43,733 bases of DNA. It comes from DATFXM01 sp035315885. Lineage in GTDB: Bacteria; Acidobacteriota; Blastocatellia; UBA7656. How positions within the stretch are numbered: position 1 is the first letter of the stretch; each line of letters begins with the position of its first letter. Under the pieces are notes generated by a model. It did not search any database, was not told the DNA's origin, and was given only the letters and a program-made list of their open reading frames with translations. Positions 35,604-43,733 of this stretch are shown piece by piece. The translations under genes and the position numbers were made by a program. The DNA is taken from contig DATFXM010000067.1 in assembly GCA_035315885.1 (NCBI GenBank), positions 1 through 43,733 on the forward strand. Reading direction: 5' to 3'.

Positions 35604-36092
35604 ATGTACTGTTCAGCCTGTGGTGTTCCGGTCGCGGCCAGCGTCAGTTACTGCAATCGCTGCGGGACTGAGATCGCCGGCAAAGAAGGTACCTCCGCCA
35701 GGCACTCGCAGACTGCTTCGGCGGCGCTGATAACCGCTATTCTCGCCGCACCGTTTGTGGGCATGCTGGTTTCGGTCTCATTGATGTTTGTGATGAGAAA
35801 CTCGCTCCAGTTCAGCGAAGAACCTTCAATAGTGTTCTCGCTTATCGCCTTTCTTTCATTCGTAGTAGCCGAACTGGCCTTCATCTGGATGCTGGTTCGC
35901 TCGAAGGCCTCGGGAGCATCCGCCTTTAGTGCCAGGAAGACCAGCAGCGTGAGGGAGCATCAAACGCCGGGTCTCCCGCACAACATACGCGCGACACTTG
36001 TTCCAACCGATCCGTCTTCATTCGAAATTGGCGCGAGCGTAACCGACCACACCACGCGCACTCTCGACGCTCAACCCTCAAAGCGCGAATAA
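35604..36092 (+). CDS. zinc-ribbon membrane protein, function unknown
   Basis: The 162-residue protein opens with a double-CxxC zinc ribbon (MYCSACGVPV...YCNRCGTEI, Cys 3, 6, 17, 20). Two transmembrane helices follow (about 40-65, LITAILAAPFVGMLVSVSLM; and about 77-97, VFSLIAFLSFVVAELAFIWM). The hydrophilic C-terminal tail (about 100-162) is rich in Ser and Thr. Zinc-ribbon plus membrane-helix proteins are common in soil Acidobacteria and have no fixed function. GGCAGG-type purines lie upstream of the ATG. tRNA-Ala follows. Confidence 0.78.
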   Translation: MYCSACGVPVAASVSYCNRCGTEIAGKEGTSARHSQTASAALITAILAAPFVGMLVSVSLMFVMRNSLQFSEEPSIVFSLIAFLSFVVAELAFIWMLVRSKASGASAFSARKTSSVREHQTPGLPHNIRATLVPTDPSSFEIGASVTDHTTRTLDAQPSKRE

Positions 36093-36222
36093 CTGCGCAA
36101 CTTGAAACAAGCCTCATCATAATGTAAGGTAATTCGCGACGTTCCAGGCGAACGACTTTGAAGACCCTCCAGTTTGGAGCAGCTCGACCATAGCTCCAAC
36201 GGAGACTGCGACCTCTAAGAGT

Positions 36223-36298
<76 letters not shown>

Positions 36299-36815
36299 AC
36301 TACACCTGAGCACACCAGATGAAGCGCAGGGCTGCGATCCTTCCAGGGGCATGGTTGTACCACTCGAACGAGCCGCCTTTTAGTACGTACGCCGGACGAC
36401 ACGCTGCCGAATCGATCTCTGCTTAATAGTGCTCAACGCGGTTTTTTGCTTGAAACCCCCTCCCGGACTTGACGCCAAGCGAATGAAGTAATATCTATTT
36501 CGATCTGACCCTAGGCATTCCAGGTTAAAAAGCTGAGTCCGACGTTGCGGAAGTGAATTGCGTCCGTTTTTCGGATAGATTTCCGTGCGCTTACAGAGTA
36601 TCGTCGGGAATTCAGATCACAAGACCAGTTCCAAGCGGTTCAGGATCGATGTAGCTCTCGTTCTGAGAACCTCGGCCCTAGCTTTGCTGAGGGAATTCTG
36701 AATTTCTTCTTCCAGTTTTAAATGTCCTACTTCAGTGCACAACGCTTTCGAAAAATAGAGTCGGCCAATCAAGCCGGTCAGAGGGAAAACCATTCAGGAA
36801 AAAGGAGGAAGAGAC
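36299..36815 (+). other. intergenic region, long leader of the TonB-dependent receptor
   Basis: This 517-nt gap without a convincing gene lies between tRNA-Ala and the receptor. A TTGACG/TATCTA promoter-like pair is at 36469-36497. If used, the transcript would have a leader of about 310 nt. GAATTCAGATC near 36609 and GGAATTCTGAATTT near 36691 are weak inverted partners. Confidence 0.4.
36469..36497 (+). promoter_or_regulatory. candidate sigma-70-type promoter for the receptor gene
   Basis: TTGACG (36469-36474) and TATCTA (36492-36497) are separated by 17 nt. Both resemble housekeeping -35 and -10 boxes. Acidobacterial promoters are poorly characterised, so this is tentative. Confidence 0.3.
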
Positions 36816-39800
36816 ATGAATCGATGTTTGGTCCGAGCCCAAAGGCGGGATCGGTGGTTGAGCGGGGGGAGAATATCGATCCTCATTCTTGTGTTGATCA
36901 CAGCCTTGCAGCCGGCTGTGACCGCAACATCTGTGGCACAAACCAGCCGCGGAACAGTCACCGGGGTAATCACTGACGAGCATGGTGCGGCGATATCAGG
37001 CGCAAATGCGGAGCTCAAAAACAAAGGCACGAATCAAGCACGCAACGCCACTAGCAACGATGCCGGGATCTACCGATTCGATGCGGTAGACCTTGGCGTG
37101 TATGACTTGAAGATCACGGCAGCGGGTTTTAGGACTTACACGGTCACGGGCGTTGAGATTCAGGCCAATCGTATCGGGACCTTCGATGTGCGCCTGGAAA
37201 CGGGAGGAACTGAAGTAGTCGTTGAAGTCAACGCGGGTACAGAGGAAATCCTCCAAAAGAGTGACGCGGTACGCGGGGGGAACTTCGATCATCAGCAAAT
37301 CACACAGCTCCCTACCGCCACGGGGAATCCGTACAATCTTGCAATGCTGTTGCCCGGGGTTACGAGGCCGTCGGGCACGACGGGGTTCGGCAATGGGACC
37401 GACTTGTCAATCAACGGTGCCAGACCTCGCGGCAATAACTTCCTGCTTGATGGGGTCGAGAACAATGACATCTCCGTGGGTGGACCAGCCTTTCAGCCCA
37501 GCAATGAGGATCAGGTCCGTGAGGTCTCGGTACAGACGGGGCTGTTCAGCGCTGAATTTGGACGCGCCGGGGGTGGTGTTTTCAACCAGGTGACCAATTC
37601 GGGCAACAATCGGTATCACGGAACCGCCGGTTGGAAGATCCACTCTCAGATATTCGACGCGCTGACGAATGGAGATCGGCTCAACGGTTTGAAGACTCCG
37701 GCGGTGTACACCGAGAACAACTTCACCGCTACGTTTGGCGGACCCATAATCAAGGACAAGACTTTCTTCTTCGGCGCGGGGCAATGGTACCGCTTCCGAT
37801 CAACTGCGAGCTTTGGCCCGTTTCTGGTTCCGACCGCGGCGGGCGTGGCGCGTTTGAAGCAGTTGTTTCCGTCGGGTACGAATCCGCAGGTGGATCTGTA
37901 CTTAAAAGCATGGGCCGGTCTGTTTGGGCGGACCAGCTTAACAAATGTTCCGCTCGGCCGGGGACCGAACGGCGTCGACCGTGGCTCGATTGAATTCGGC
38001 AACGTAGGTGTGTCGGCAGCCCAGAAGAACGACGATAACAACTACGCCGTTCGCATTGACCACGAATTCAACGAGGCGCACCGAATCTCCGGCCGCTACC
38101 TCTACGATCATAGCCCGGTGGTTCCAAACGGCGTCAATGGCCCCGGATTTACCTTCGACGGTGACTTTGGTTCGCAGAACCTGCTGGCGTCCCACACGTG
38201 GGTGATAAACCCGACGATGACCAATGAGGTTCGGTTTGCGTTTGGCAGGATCAATTTCCAGTTCCCGGTGTCGCCAAACGCCAGCGATTTCGCCAAGACG
38301 TTACCGAATATCGGTATAAACGGCATTACGGCGACTGGAATTCAAACGAACATTCCACAGTTCCGAATTGCCAACAACTACCTCTTCCAGGAAACGATGG
38401 CGAAGGTCTGGCGCACGCACAGCTTCCGTTTTGGCGGTGAGTACCTGCGTCAAGTTGCCCAGCAGCATCCGCCATTCAATGAGCGCGGATCCTTCGCGTT
38501 CGCGGCGGGTGGCGGTTTCTCGGGATTCGCTAACTTCATCGACAACTTCAGCGGATTTCGGGGAACGGCGAACATCAACTTCGGCGATCCGATCTATCAT
38601 CCGAATCTCAATCGGATAACCGCATTCTTCCAGGATACCTGGAAAGTGACGCCGGAGCTTACGCTGACATTAGGGCTGCGATATGAGAACTTCGGCCAGC
38701 CCGCCAATAACGCGTTCAAGTTCCCGGCCATCAACCTTGATCCGGCAACCTTTTTGACGCCGAACGAGGTGGCCCGCGACAACAACAACTTCGGACCGGT
38801 CTTCGGATTCGCATGGTCTCCGCGCTACGAATCCGGATTCCTCGGGACTTTGTTTGGCGTGGACAGGACCGTTGTTCGAGGAGGTTACCAGGTCAGTTAC
38901 GATACCTTCTTCAACAATCTGCTGTCGAATATTGCTGCCGACAGTCCGAACACAATAAACACCACCACCGTCGACACCTCAAGCGGAACCGCAACGACGA
39001 GTCGTGGCACAGGCAGCTGGTTCCCGAACGCGATCCCGAGTACCGCCCGAGTTCCAACCCCCCTGGACAGTCAAACCTCGCTCTTCAACCCAAACATTCG
39101 CAACCCGTACACTCAGCGATACTCGCTGGGAGTTCAGCGACAATTGGGATGGAAGATTCTCATGGACCTGTCCTATGTCGGTTCGCTTGGCAGAAAGTTG
39201 TTTGTGACGGAGGACGTGAATCCACTGATCGGTTCAGTGCGACGCTTTCCAACGCTGGGTATCAGGCGTATGAGAACAAACGGCGCCAACTCGAGCTATA
39301 ACTCGTTTCAGGCGCGATTCGATAAAGCGTTCTCACACGGGTTCCTGATCAACACGTCTTACACCTTTTCGAGGTTCATAGACAACACAAGCGAAGTGTT
39401 CGCCACAACCAACAGTAATTCTTCGCTTGCGTCGGTGCCGGTGTTCCAGGGCGGTCTAAATCTCGACAAAGCTGTTTCGGATTACGACCGTACTCACCGA
39501 TTAGTGATCAGCTACATTTGGAGTCTGCCCGGTCCGACGGAGGGCCTCCTGGGATCGACCCTTGGCGGTTGGCAGATTGCGGGCGTTACGACGTTTCAGT
39601 CGGGCGCTCCATTTACAATCATCAACGGTGCTGACAGAAACGGTGATGGTGTCGCGACTGGAGATCGCCCGGACATAGGAAACGCGAATGCCCCGCACAA
39701 TACGCGGGCAGTAGTTGTCGCCGCGGGCACGTGCGCGACGACTTTTCGCAATCCTGATACTGGGGCTTGCGTGACCCGGAACGATGTCTTCGTGATTCAG

Positions 39801-40076
39801 GGTGTCGGCTTGCCGAACGCAAGTACCATCGGTCGCAACACTGAACGCTCGAATTGGACCAACAACTTCGACGTACATCTCTTCAAGAGCTTCCGTTTCA
39901 ACGAACGCTTCAGGCTCGAATACCGAATCGAGACGTTCAACATCTTCAACCATCCCCAATTCACCGGAGTGCCCGGGCGCTCGGTTGTGGCCACGACGGC
40001 AAAGCAGTTCTTCGATTTTAATCTGCTGAATGGTGGTGGGAGAACAATGCGGATGGGGCTGAAGCTGCTGTTCTAG
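36816..40076 (+). CDS. TonB-dependent receptor, Oar-like, with carboxypeptidase-regulatory domain
   Basis: The 1086-residue outer-membrane protein has a strong AAGGAGGAAG before its ATG. After a signal peptide (to about residue 41) comes a CarboxypepD_reg-like beta-sandwich (about 44-130; 'RGTVTGVITDEHGAAISGAN', 'GIYRFDAVDLGVYDLKITAA'), a TonB plug (about 140-260; 'QLPTATGNPYNLAMLLPGV', 'SINGARPRGNNFLLDGVEN') and a long beta-barrel ending in MRMGLKLLF, with the terminal Phe expected for Bam insertion. Such receptors are very numerous in Acidobacteria and import large or scarce substrates with TonB/ExbBD energy. No substrate clue is adjacent. A strong terminator follows. Confidence 0.95.
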   Translation: MNRCLVRAQRRDRWLSGGRISILILVLITALQPAVTATSVAQTSRGTVTGVITDEHGAAISGANAELKNKGTNQARNATSNDAGIYRFDAVDLGVYDLKITAAGFRTYTVTGVEIQANRIGTFDVRLETGGTEVVVEVNAGTEEILQKSDAVRGGNFDHQQITQLPTATGNPYNLAMLLPGVTRPSGTTGFGNGTDLSINGARPRGNNFLLDGVENNDISVGGPAFQPSNEDQVREVSVQTGLFSAEFGRAGGGVFNQVTNSGNNRYHGTAGWKIHSQIFDALTNGDRLNGLKTPAVYTENNFTATFGGPIIKDKTFFFGAGQWYRFRSTASFGPFLVPTAAGVARLKQLFPSGTNPQVDLYLKAWAGLFGRTSLTNVPLGRGPNGVDRGSIEFGNVGVSAAQKNDDNNYAVRIDHEFNEAHRISGRYLYDHSPVVPNGVNGPGFTFDGDFGSQNLLASHTWVINPTMTNEVRFAFGRINFQFPVSPNASDFAKTLPNIGINGITATGIQTNIPQFRIANNYLFQETMAKVWRTHSFRFGGEYLRQVAQQHPPFNERGSFAFAAGGGFSGFANFIDNFSGFRGTANINFGDPIYHPNLNRITAFFQDTWKVTPELTLTLGLRYENFGQPANNAFKFPAINLDPATFLTPNEVARDNNNFGPVFGFAWSPRYESGFLGTLFGVDRTVVRGGYQVSYDTFFNNLLSNIAADSPNTINTTTVDTSSGTATTSRGTGSWFPNAIPSTARVPTPLDSQTSLFNPNIRNPYTQRYSLGVQRQLGWKILMDLSYVGSLGRKLFVTEDVNPLIGSVRRFPTLGIRRMRTNGANSSYNSFQARFDKAFSHGFLINTSYTFSRFIDNTSEVFATTNSNSSLASVPVFQGGLNLDKAVSDYDRTHRLVISYIWSLPGPTEGLLGSTLGGWQIAGVTTFQSGAPFTIINGADRNGDGVATGDRPDIGNANAPHNTRAVVVAAGTCATTFRNPDTGACVTRNDVFVIQGVGLPNASTIGRNTERSNWTNNFDVHLFKSFRFNERFRLEYRIETFNIFNHPQFTGVPGRSVVATTAKQFFDFNLLNGGGRTMRMGLKLLF

Positions 40077-40130
40077 CTCCTTGGTAAGGGTGTCTCGCGC
40101 GTCTTGGCGTTGCACCCGCGAATATTGAGT

Positions 40131-40158
40131 GGGCCGGCGATGTTTGCCGGCCCTTTTT
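40131..40158 (+). terminator. intrinsic terminator of the TonB-dependent receptor gene
   Basis: A perfect 8-bp GC stem, GGGCCGGC (40131-40138) and GCCGGCCC (40146-40153), with a 7-nt loop is followed directly by TTTTTCTT. It lies 55 nt after the receptor stop codon. Confidence 0.92.
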
Positions 40159-40348
40159 CTTGTCGACGTCTGTGTTCCACGGATTCAACGCAAACGCGCA
40201 ATGCTCCGTTGACGACGCAAGCTTCACTGGACGCAAACGCGCGAGGGCTCGCAGAGTCGCAAGACCTAATGGGCAAAGGATTCAGGACGACAAAGTCCAC
40301 TCTGCCGTCCAATCGCTTCCTACGATCACACAACACCACGCCTCGACT

Positions 40349-41032
40349 TCAGAACGGAGACAAGTCGTAGTACGAGTCGACGGCAGACTGGCCGGTGTAG
40401 TTCGGACCGATCTTGTCATCTGCACCCAAATAGCTAAGGCCAATCCGAAGCTGTCGGGGTCCCACGCATCGGATCAAACGGCGTTTAGCGTCATACACCA
40501 GACCGCTGCGTCTAAGCCGAGAGGCTACCGTTCGACCGGCCGGTTTACCATCAGGGAGTCGAAAGTTGGCCAAGTCCACATTGGCGATGAATAAACCACG
40601 CGGGGCTAAGCTACCGACAGCCTTGGCAATCGCACTGAGCTTGTCACCCACATAATGTAATCCGTGAACACAGGTCACAAGCGCGTACTGTGCTATAGGT
40701 CGCCACGACTCAATCCCCTCCTCACGAAGGGCCAACAAACCTGAGTACGGATTCGGATGAAACAGTCCAGCGAGATCAATCCCTTCAATGTGGAAGCGCT
40801 CAGTCTCCCCAGTCTCTGCCAGGATCGCTGCGGCCTCAAGTAGCGCCCGACCGCTACCGCAGCATAGGTCCACCCTCGTCACGGGAGACGATTGACTCCG
40901 AAGGAACGAGAGAATCTCGATCCTGAGCTCGCGCTCGTATCCGTTGGAGCCCGAAAGCTGGCGCTCACGGTTCATTGCACAATTTGCCACTACGAATGAG
41001 GAGTGCAGTTCTCGCTCAGTGAGTAATTGCAT
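40349..41032 (-). CDS. class I SAM-dependent methyltransferase
   Basis: The 227-residue protein has the SAM-binding motif I VDLCCGSGRALLEAA (about 53-67) with a normal following acidic strand ('FHIEGIDLAGLFHPNP'), and motif 'YALVTCVHGLHYVGDKLSAI' plus 'LAPRGLFIANVDLANFRLPD' in the usual order. The substrate is unknown; small-molecule and protein targets are both possible. No signal peptide. Neither ATG at 41032 nor the internal ATG at 40975 has a good ribosome binding site. It is convergent with the receptor gene and isolated from other enzymes. Confidence 0.75.
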   Translation of the reverse strand: MQLLTERELHSSFVVANCAMNRERQLSGSNGYERELRIEILSFLRSQSSPVTRVDLCCGSGRALLEAAAILAETGETERFHIEGIDLAGLFHPNPYSGLLALREEGIESWRPIAQYALVTCVHGLHYVGDKLSAIAKAVGSLAPRGLFIANVDLANFRLPDGKPAGRTVASRLRRSGLVYDAKRRLIRCVGPRQLRIGLSYLGADDKIGPNYTGQSAVDSYYDLSPF

Positions 41033-41035
41033 GCT

Positions 41036-41205
41036 TGGTTTGTCTCGTCGCTCAAAGATGCTTTACACGGGAACGGAAGAATGGCAGAGATACTTTCGGG
41101 ACACAAGGCGTAGCACGACGCGCACGAGGCACTTGTCGCCAGGCGCTAGACAACCGCGGCTCCGACAATATCACTGTGATACTCGCCGACTACGACCCTC
41201 CGCAG
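41036..41205 (+). pseudogene. decayed C-terminal fragment of a PP2C-type protein phosphatase
   Basis: One frame encodes NGRMAEILSGHKA and then a TAG stop; a second frame (41113-41205) encodes RQALDNRGSDNITVILADYD. In Stp/PrpC-type PP2C phosphatases these follow each other near the C-terminus, with GSDNIT-x-I containing the last metal-binding Asp. The two pieces in different frames, plus the stop, indicate a frameshifted remnant. Nothing of the N-terminal three quarters is seen upstream, where the methyltransferase gene begins on the other strand. It is not the same branch as the intact SpoIIE-type PP2C at 1368. Confidence 0.6.
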
Positions 41206-41350
41206 GAGGGCGTTTCTATATCGTGCTTGAGTGCTGCAAACATGGTCCGCTACGGAGTGCTCGGACCACTTCTGTGCGATCCTAGGTACTGCCTACCAGG
41301 TGCTCGGAATGAAGTGATCACTAGCGATTTCGGCTGATCGAGTTCAATAG

Positions 41351-41779
41351 CTATCGTGAAGGCGGGTCTCCGTGGTCGACGTTGAGGGAGTCGCGAGCGT
41401 GAGCCTCGAAACAACCGATGTCACCCTGTTCGCAATCCGGGGTTATCCGGTACCAGGCTACGAGCCGGCCACCCACGTCTGCCGCAGCAAACTGATACCC
41501 CAATCCGGCGTAGCCACTCCATCGCTCGGGCCAGCGTTCCCGCGATATGGTCAGAACCCGAGGCTCGAACGTTTCATTTAGAAAGACTGAGCTCTCGTTC
41601 CAGCCACCGCTTCGGTCTCGCTGCGGCGGCTTTGCCGTACACGAAAGGATTATCGACTGTCCGTTAGTAGCTGTGACTGTGCAGACCACCGGCTGACGGC
41701 TGCTGGCTCGAGGGATGCCGGCGACCGTAAAGAAAGCGAACAGGATTGCAGCGTGAGCATTCAGTCTTGATCTCATCAT
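41351..41779 (-). CDS. small secreted protein, unknown function
   Basis: The 142-residue protein has a Sec signal peptide (MMRSRLNAHAAILFAFFTVA then GIPRAS). AGAAGGGA lies just before the ATG at 41779 and supports this start. The mature part is strand-rich with four Cys (CTVTATNGQSIILSC and DCEQGDIGCF), possibly two disulfides. I recognise no family. It is isolated: the PP2C remnant lies beyond its 3' end and a 400-nt gap upstream of it. Confidence 0.55.
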   Translation of the reverse strand: MMRSRLNAHAAILFAFFTVAGIPRASSRQPVVCTVTATNGQSIILSCTAKPPQRDRSGGWNESSVFLNETFEPRVLTISRERWPERWSGYAGLGYQFAAADVGGRLVAWYRITPDCEQGDIGCFEAHARDSLNVDHGDPPSR

Positions 41780-42190
41780 CGTCCCTTCTGATGTAATTTC
41801 CGGGCCCGTGCGATTGCCGCTTCGTCACCTGCACGTTCCGCGCCGCACTGCTCTCGAGTCCGCGAAGTGCCGCACCCGCTGGCGAGATTACCTTGTGTCC
41901 CTCCTGAATAACTTATACTGAACCCTGCTTTTTGTTTACGCCACCTCCGCCCCGAAGCGCTGCTGATTGACTGGGCGTAATTGCTGCCATAACTGTCAGT
42001 TTTGACAGTTATCCCACCTCCGCGGTCCCCAGTAGAATTTTAGTTCGCTCTGAGTCACGTCCAACGCTGATCAACAGATCGAAATCCATCCCCAGACTGA
42101 CTTGAACGTTGGGCAGCCATTACGACCGGTCGAATCGTGCCACGCGATTGTGTCACTAATTCTTGATCGCTTCATCGAAAGGAGTTTGAA
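41780..42190. other. intergenic region with a 24-bp palindrome
   Basis: No gene is visible in this gap of about 410 nt between the divergent small secreted protein and the DUF4136 gene. It carries the inverted repeat at 41989-42012 described separately. Confidence 0.5.
41989..42012. promoter_or_regulatory. candidate operator, perfect 10-bp inverted repeat
   Basis: ATAACTGTCA (41989-41998) and TGACAGTTAT (42003-42012) are perfect reverse complements with a GTTT spacer. No T-run follows, so a terminator is unlikely. The size and symmetry fit a dimeric helix-turn-helix repressor site. It lies about 180 nt upstream of the DUF4136 start. Confidence 0.45.
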
Positions 42191-42754
42191 ATGCCTCAGA
42201 ACACGCCAAGAGGGTGGCCTTCGGGCGCGTGGTCATTACTGGTACTGGCTTGTTTGTGTCTGATTGCGCCTTCGGCCAACGCACAGAAGGTCAATACGGA
42301 CTTCGATCCGCAAGCCGACTTCTCCAAGTTTCATACCTACACCTGGGGTGAAGGCCGGGCAGCCAGAAATCCCCTGATCGGCCAGCGAATCGTCCAAGGC
42401 ATCGAAACACAACTTGCAGCGAAGGGATTGCGCAAGGCCACTGGTTCAGAAGAGGTCGATCTGGTAGTCGTCTATCAAACTGCAACCGACACGCGGACCG
42501 AGATCAACACCTACAACAGCGGCTATTGGGGAGGCTGGTATTGGGGCATGGGCGGCGGCATCTCGCAAACCACCGTGAATAAGATTCCGGTGGGACAGTT
42601 AATTGTGGACCTGGCCGACGTCAGCAAGCGGAGGTTTGTCTGGCGAGGCACTGCCACTGCGACTATCTCCGACAAACCTGAAAAAGTTAACAAGACACTC
42701 GATAAGGCTTTGGCGAAAATGTTCGAGAACTACCCGCCAAAGGCCAAGAAATAA
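42191..42754 (+). CDS. DUF4136 domain-containing secreted protein
   Basis: The 187-residue protein has a signal peptide (to about residue 31, ending SANAQ) and AAAGGAG before the ATG. DUF4136 hallmarks are clear: 'VNTDFDPQADFSKFHTYTW' at the start of the mature part, 'IVQGIETQLAAKGLRKA', 'DLVVVYQTATDTRTEIN', a Gly/Trp-rich 'GYWGGWYWGMGGG' loop, and 'LIVDLADVSKRRFVWRGTAT' near the end. These are small exported proteins, often lipoproteins in other phyla but without the lipobox Cys here. The function is unknown. aqpZ follows about 295 nt downstream on the same strand. Confidence 0.9.
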   Translation: MPQNTPRGWPSGAWSLLVLACLCLIAPSANAQKVNTDFDPQADFSKFHTYTWGEGRAARNPLIGQRIVQGIETQLAAKGLRKATGSEEVDLVVVYQTATDTRTEINTYNSGYWGGWYWGMGGGISQTTVNKIPVGQLIVDLADVSKRRFVWRGTATATISDKPEKVNKTLDKALAKMFENYPPKAKK

Positions 42755-43049
42755 TTACGTGGAGTAACGCCTTATCGCAGGAATCGGTTTCGACTACGAT
42801 CTTGTAGTCCGACTGAACATCCATAACAGCGCTCTTGCCGCGGACAATGCATCTGAGCGTCGGAGACAAAAAAGGACAACGCCCTTTGCGAGTTGAGGTC
42901 CGCAGTCGACAGGCATATCCTGTCAGAACTGGTGCGCACTCCAAGGCGGTGCGACTCACTGTGGAGCCGGATTCCAGACGGGCGGAACCCGACGGCACTA
43001 GTTCCTTCTTTGAACACGTCAACGGATCGGTTTTCGAAAGGAGATCTTC
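42755..43049. other. intergenic region upstream of aqpZ
   Basis: No supported gene is seen in these 295 nt. A 74-codon frame at 42835 overlaps the aqpZ start in another frame and has no family features. Confidence 0.5.
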
Positions 43050-43733
43050 ATGTCACTGACCAAAAGAGCAGCGGCGGAATTCCTCGGCACGTTCTGGCTT
43101 GTATTCGGTGGCTGCGGCAGTGCGGTACTCGCGGCCGCCTTTCCAGGCCTCGGAATCGGACTTCTGGGCGTTTCACTGGCATTCGGACTGACCGTGCTGA
43201 CGATGGCTTACGCAGTCGGGCACATTTCGGGAGGGCATTTCAATCCCGCGGTCAGCTTCGGACTGTTTACCGCAAAGCGTTTCCCAGCATCGGACCTCCT
43301 GCCGTACATCGCGTCGCAGCTTGCCGGAGGAATCGTTGCAGCCGGAGTGCTGTACGTCATTGCAAGCGGCAAGGCCGGTTTTTCCTTGAGCGGCGGCTTC
43401 GCGTCAAACGGCTACGACACACACTCACCCGGCGGCTATTCGCTTGTTGCATGCCTGGTCGCCGAAGTAGTTCTCACGTTCATGTTTCTGATAGTCATCC
43501 TGGGATCCACCGACGAGCGAGCGCCGAAGGGGCTTGCACCGCTGGCGATCGGGTTGTCGCTTACGCTGATCCACTTGATCAGCATTCCAGTGACCAACAC
43601 TTCGGTGAACCCGGCGCGCAGCACAGGACCGGCCTTGTTCGTGGGCGGATGGGCGCTTTCTCAACTTTGGCTCTTCTGGGTCGCTCCGCTTGTCGGGGCG
43701 GGGATTGCCGGGCTCGCATATCAAGGGTTGGCC
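43050..43733 (+). CDS. aqpZ: aquaporin Z (3' end cut by window edge)
   Basis: The open frame from ATG at 43050 (AAAGGAG seven bases upstream) runs to the window end, 228 residues without a stop; E. coli AqpZ has 231. Both NPA boxes are present, GGHFNPAVSFG (Asn65) and TNTSVNPARSTGP (Asn about 188, with the selectivity-filter Arg). Phe45 and the His in 'LIHLISIPVTNTS' complete the water-selective filter (Phe-His-Thr-Arg type). Six transmembrane segments are visible. It is a tetrameric inner-membrane water channel. The His and Thr filter residues argue against a glycerol facilitator, so it is probably not the partner of the distant glpK. Confidence 0.95.
   Translation, partial: MSLTKRAAAEFLGTFWLVFGGCGSAVLAAAFPGLGIGLLGVSLAFGLTVLTMAYAVGHISGGHFNPAVSFGLFTAKRFPASDLLPYIASQLAGGIVAAGVLYVIASGKAGFSLSGGFASNGYDTHSPGGYSLVACLVAEVVLTFMFLIVILGSTDERAPKGLAPLAIGLSLTLIHLISIPVTNTSVNPARSTGPALFVGGWALSQLWLFWVAPLVGAGIAGLAYQGLA

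Noticed and set aside
42835..43059. 74-codon frame before aqpZ
   Set aside because: It overlaps the aqpZ start in another frame and has no family features.

Overview
The window looks like chromosomal DNA of a soil-type Acidobacteriota, most likely Blastocatellia. The evidence is a VWFA protein of the acidobacterial kind, a DUF1501/DUF1800 secreted pair, an Oar-like carboxypeptidase-regulatory TonB-dependent receptor of about 1,090 residues, a tricorn-type S41 protease, and many multidomain signalling and secreted proteins. This assignment is inference from protein families, not from a marker gene. I see no phage, insertion sequence, CRISPR array or rRNA. There is one tRNA (Ala, anticodon GGC). 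Two genes run off the ends: a FecR-type protein on the left and aquaporin Z on the right.

Layout. 1-3.5 kb: FecR-domain protein (minus), then a GAF-PP2C phosphatase and an alpha/beta hydrolase (plus). 3.6-8.2 kb: minus-strand set DUF1800 - DUF1501 - VWFA. 8.4-12.5 kb: minus-strand set CYTH protein - sugar-phosphate nucleotidyltransferase - AmgK-like kinase - lipocalin-like protein, which resembles a cell-wall sugar salvage module. 12.8-18.0 kb: tricorn-like protease, TPR/beta-propeller protein and DoxX (plus). 18.1-20.5 kb: a membrane HD-GYP/GAF/GGDEF protein (minus). 21-25 kb: dual-specificity-type phosphatase, glycerol kinase and a CNNM/CorC protein (plus). 25.1-31 kb: minus-strand run PIN-TRAM (YacL-like) - ispD - ispF - pyrimidine nucleoside phosphorylase - glycosylasparaginase - BMP-type lipoprotein. 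It sits back to back with radA and recalls the radA-disA-yacL-ispD-ispF order of Bacillus, but without disA. 33.5-43.7 kb: an M1-like protein without its zinc-binding residues, a zinc-ribbon membrane protein, tRNA-Ala, the TonB-dependent receptor, a methyltransferase, a decayed PP2C fragment, a small secreted protein, a DUF4136 protein and aqpZ.

The most unusual feature is non-coding. At least 13 intergenic sites carry clusters of degenerate short words, with periods of about 7-10 nt and several unrelated word families. Most are arranged as inverted repeats. They begin within about 10 nt of, or overlap, eleven different stop codons and fill the gap between all three convergent gene pairs that carry them. 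One pair of clusters forms a nested composite inverted repeat around a core of about 320 bp with several strong hairpins (32776-33405). I consider these the best candidates for an undescribed element.

Limits: all family calls are from reading motifs, with no database search. Start codons were chosen by signal peptide, Shine-Dalgarno fit and family length.
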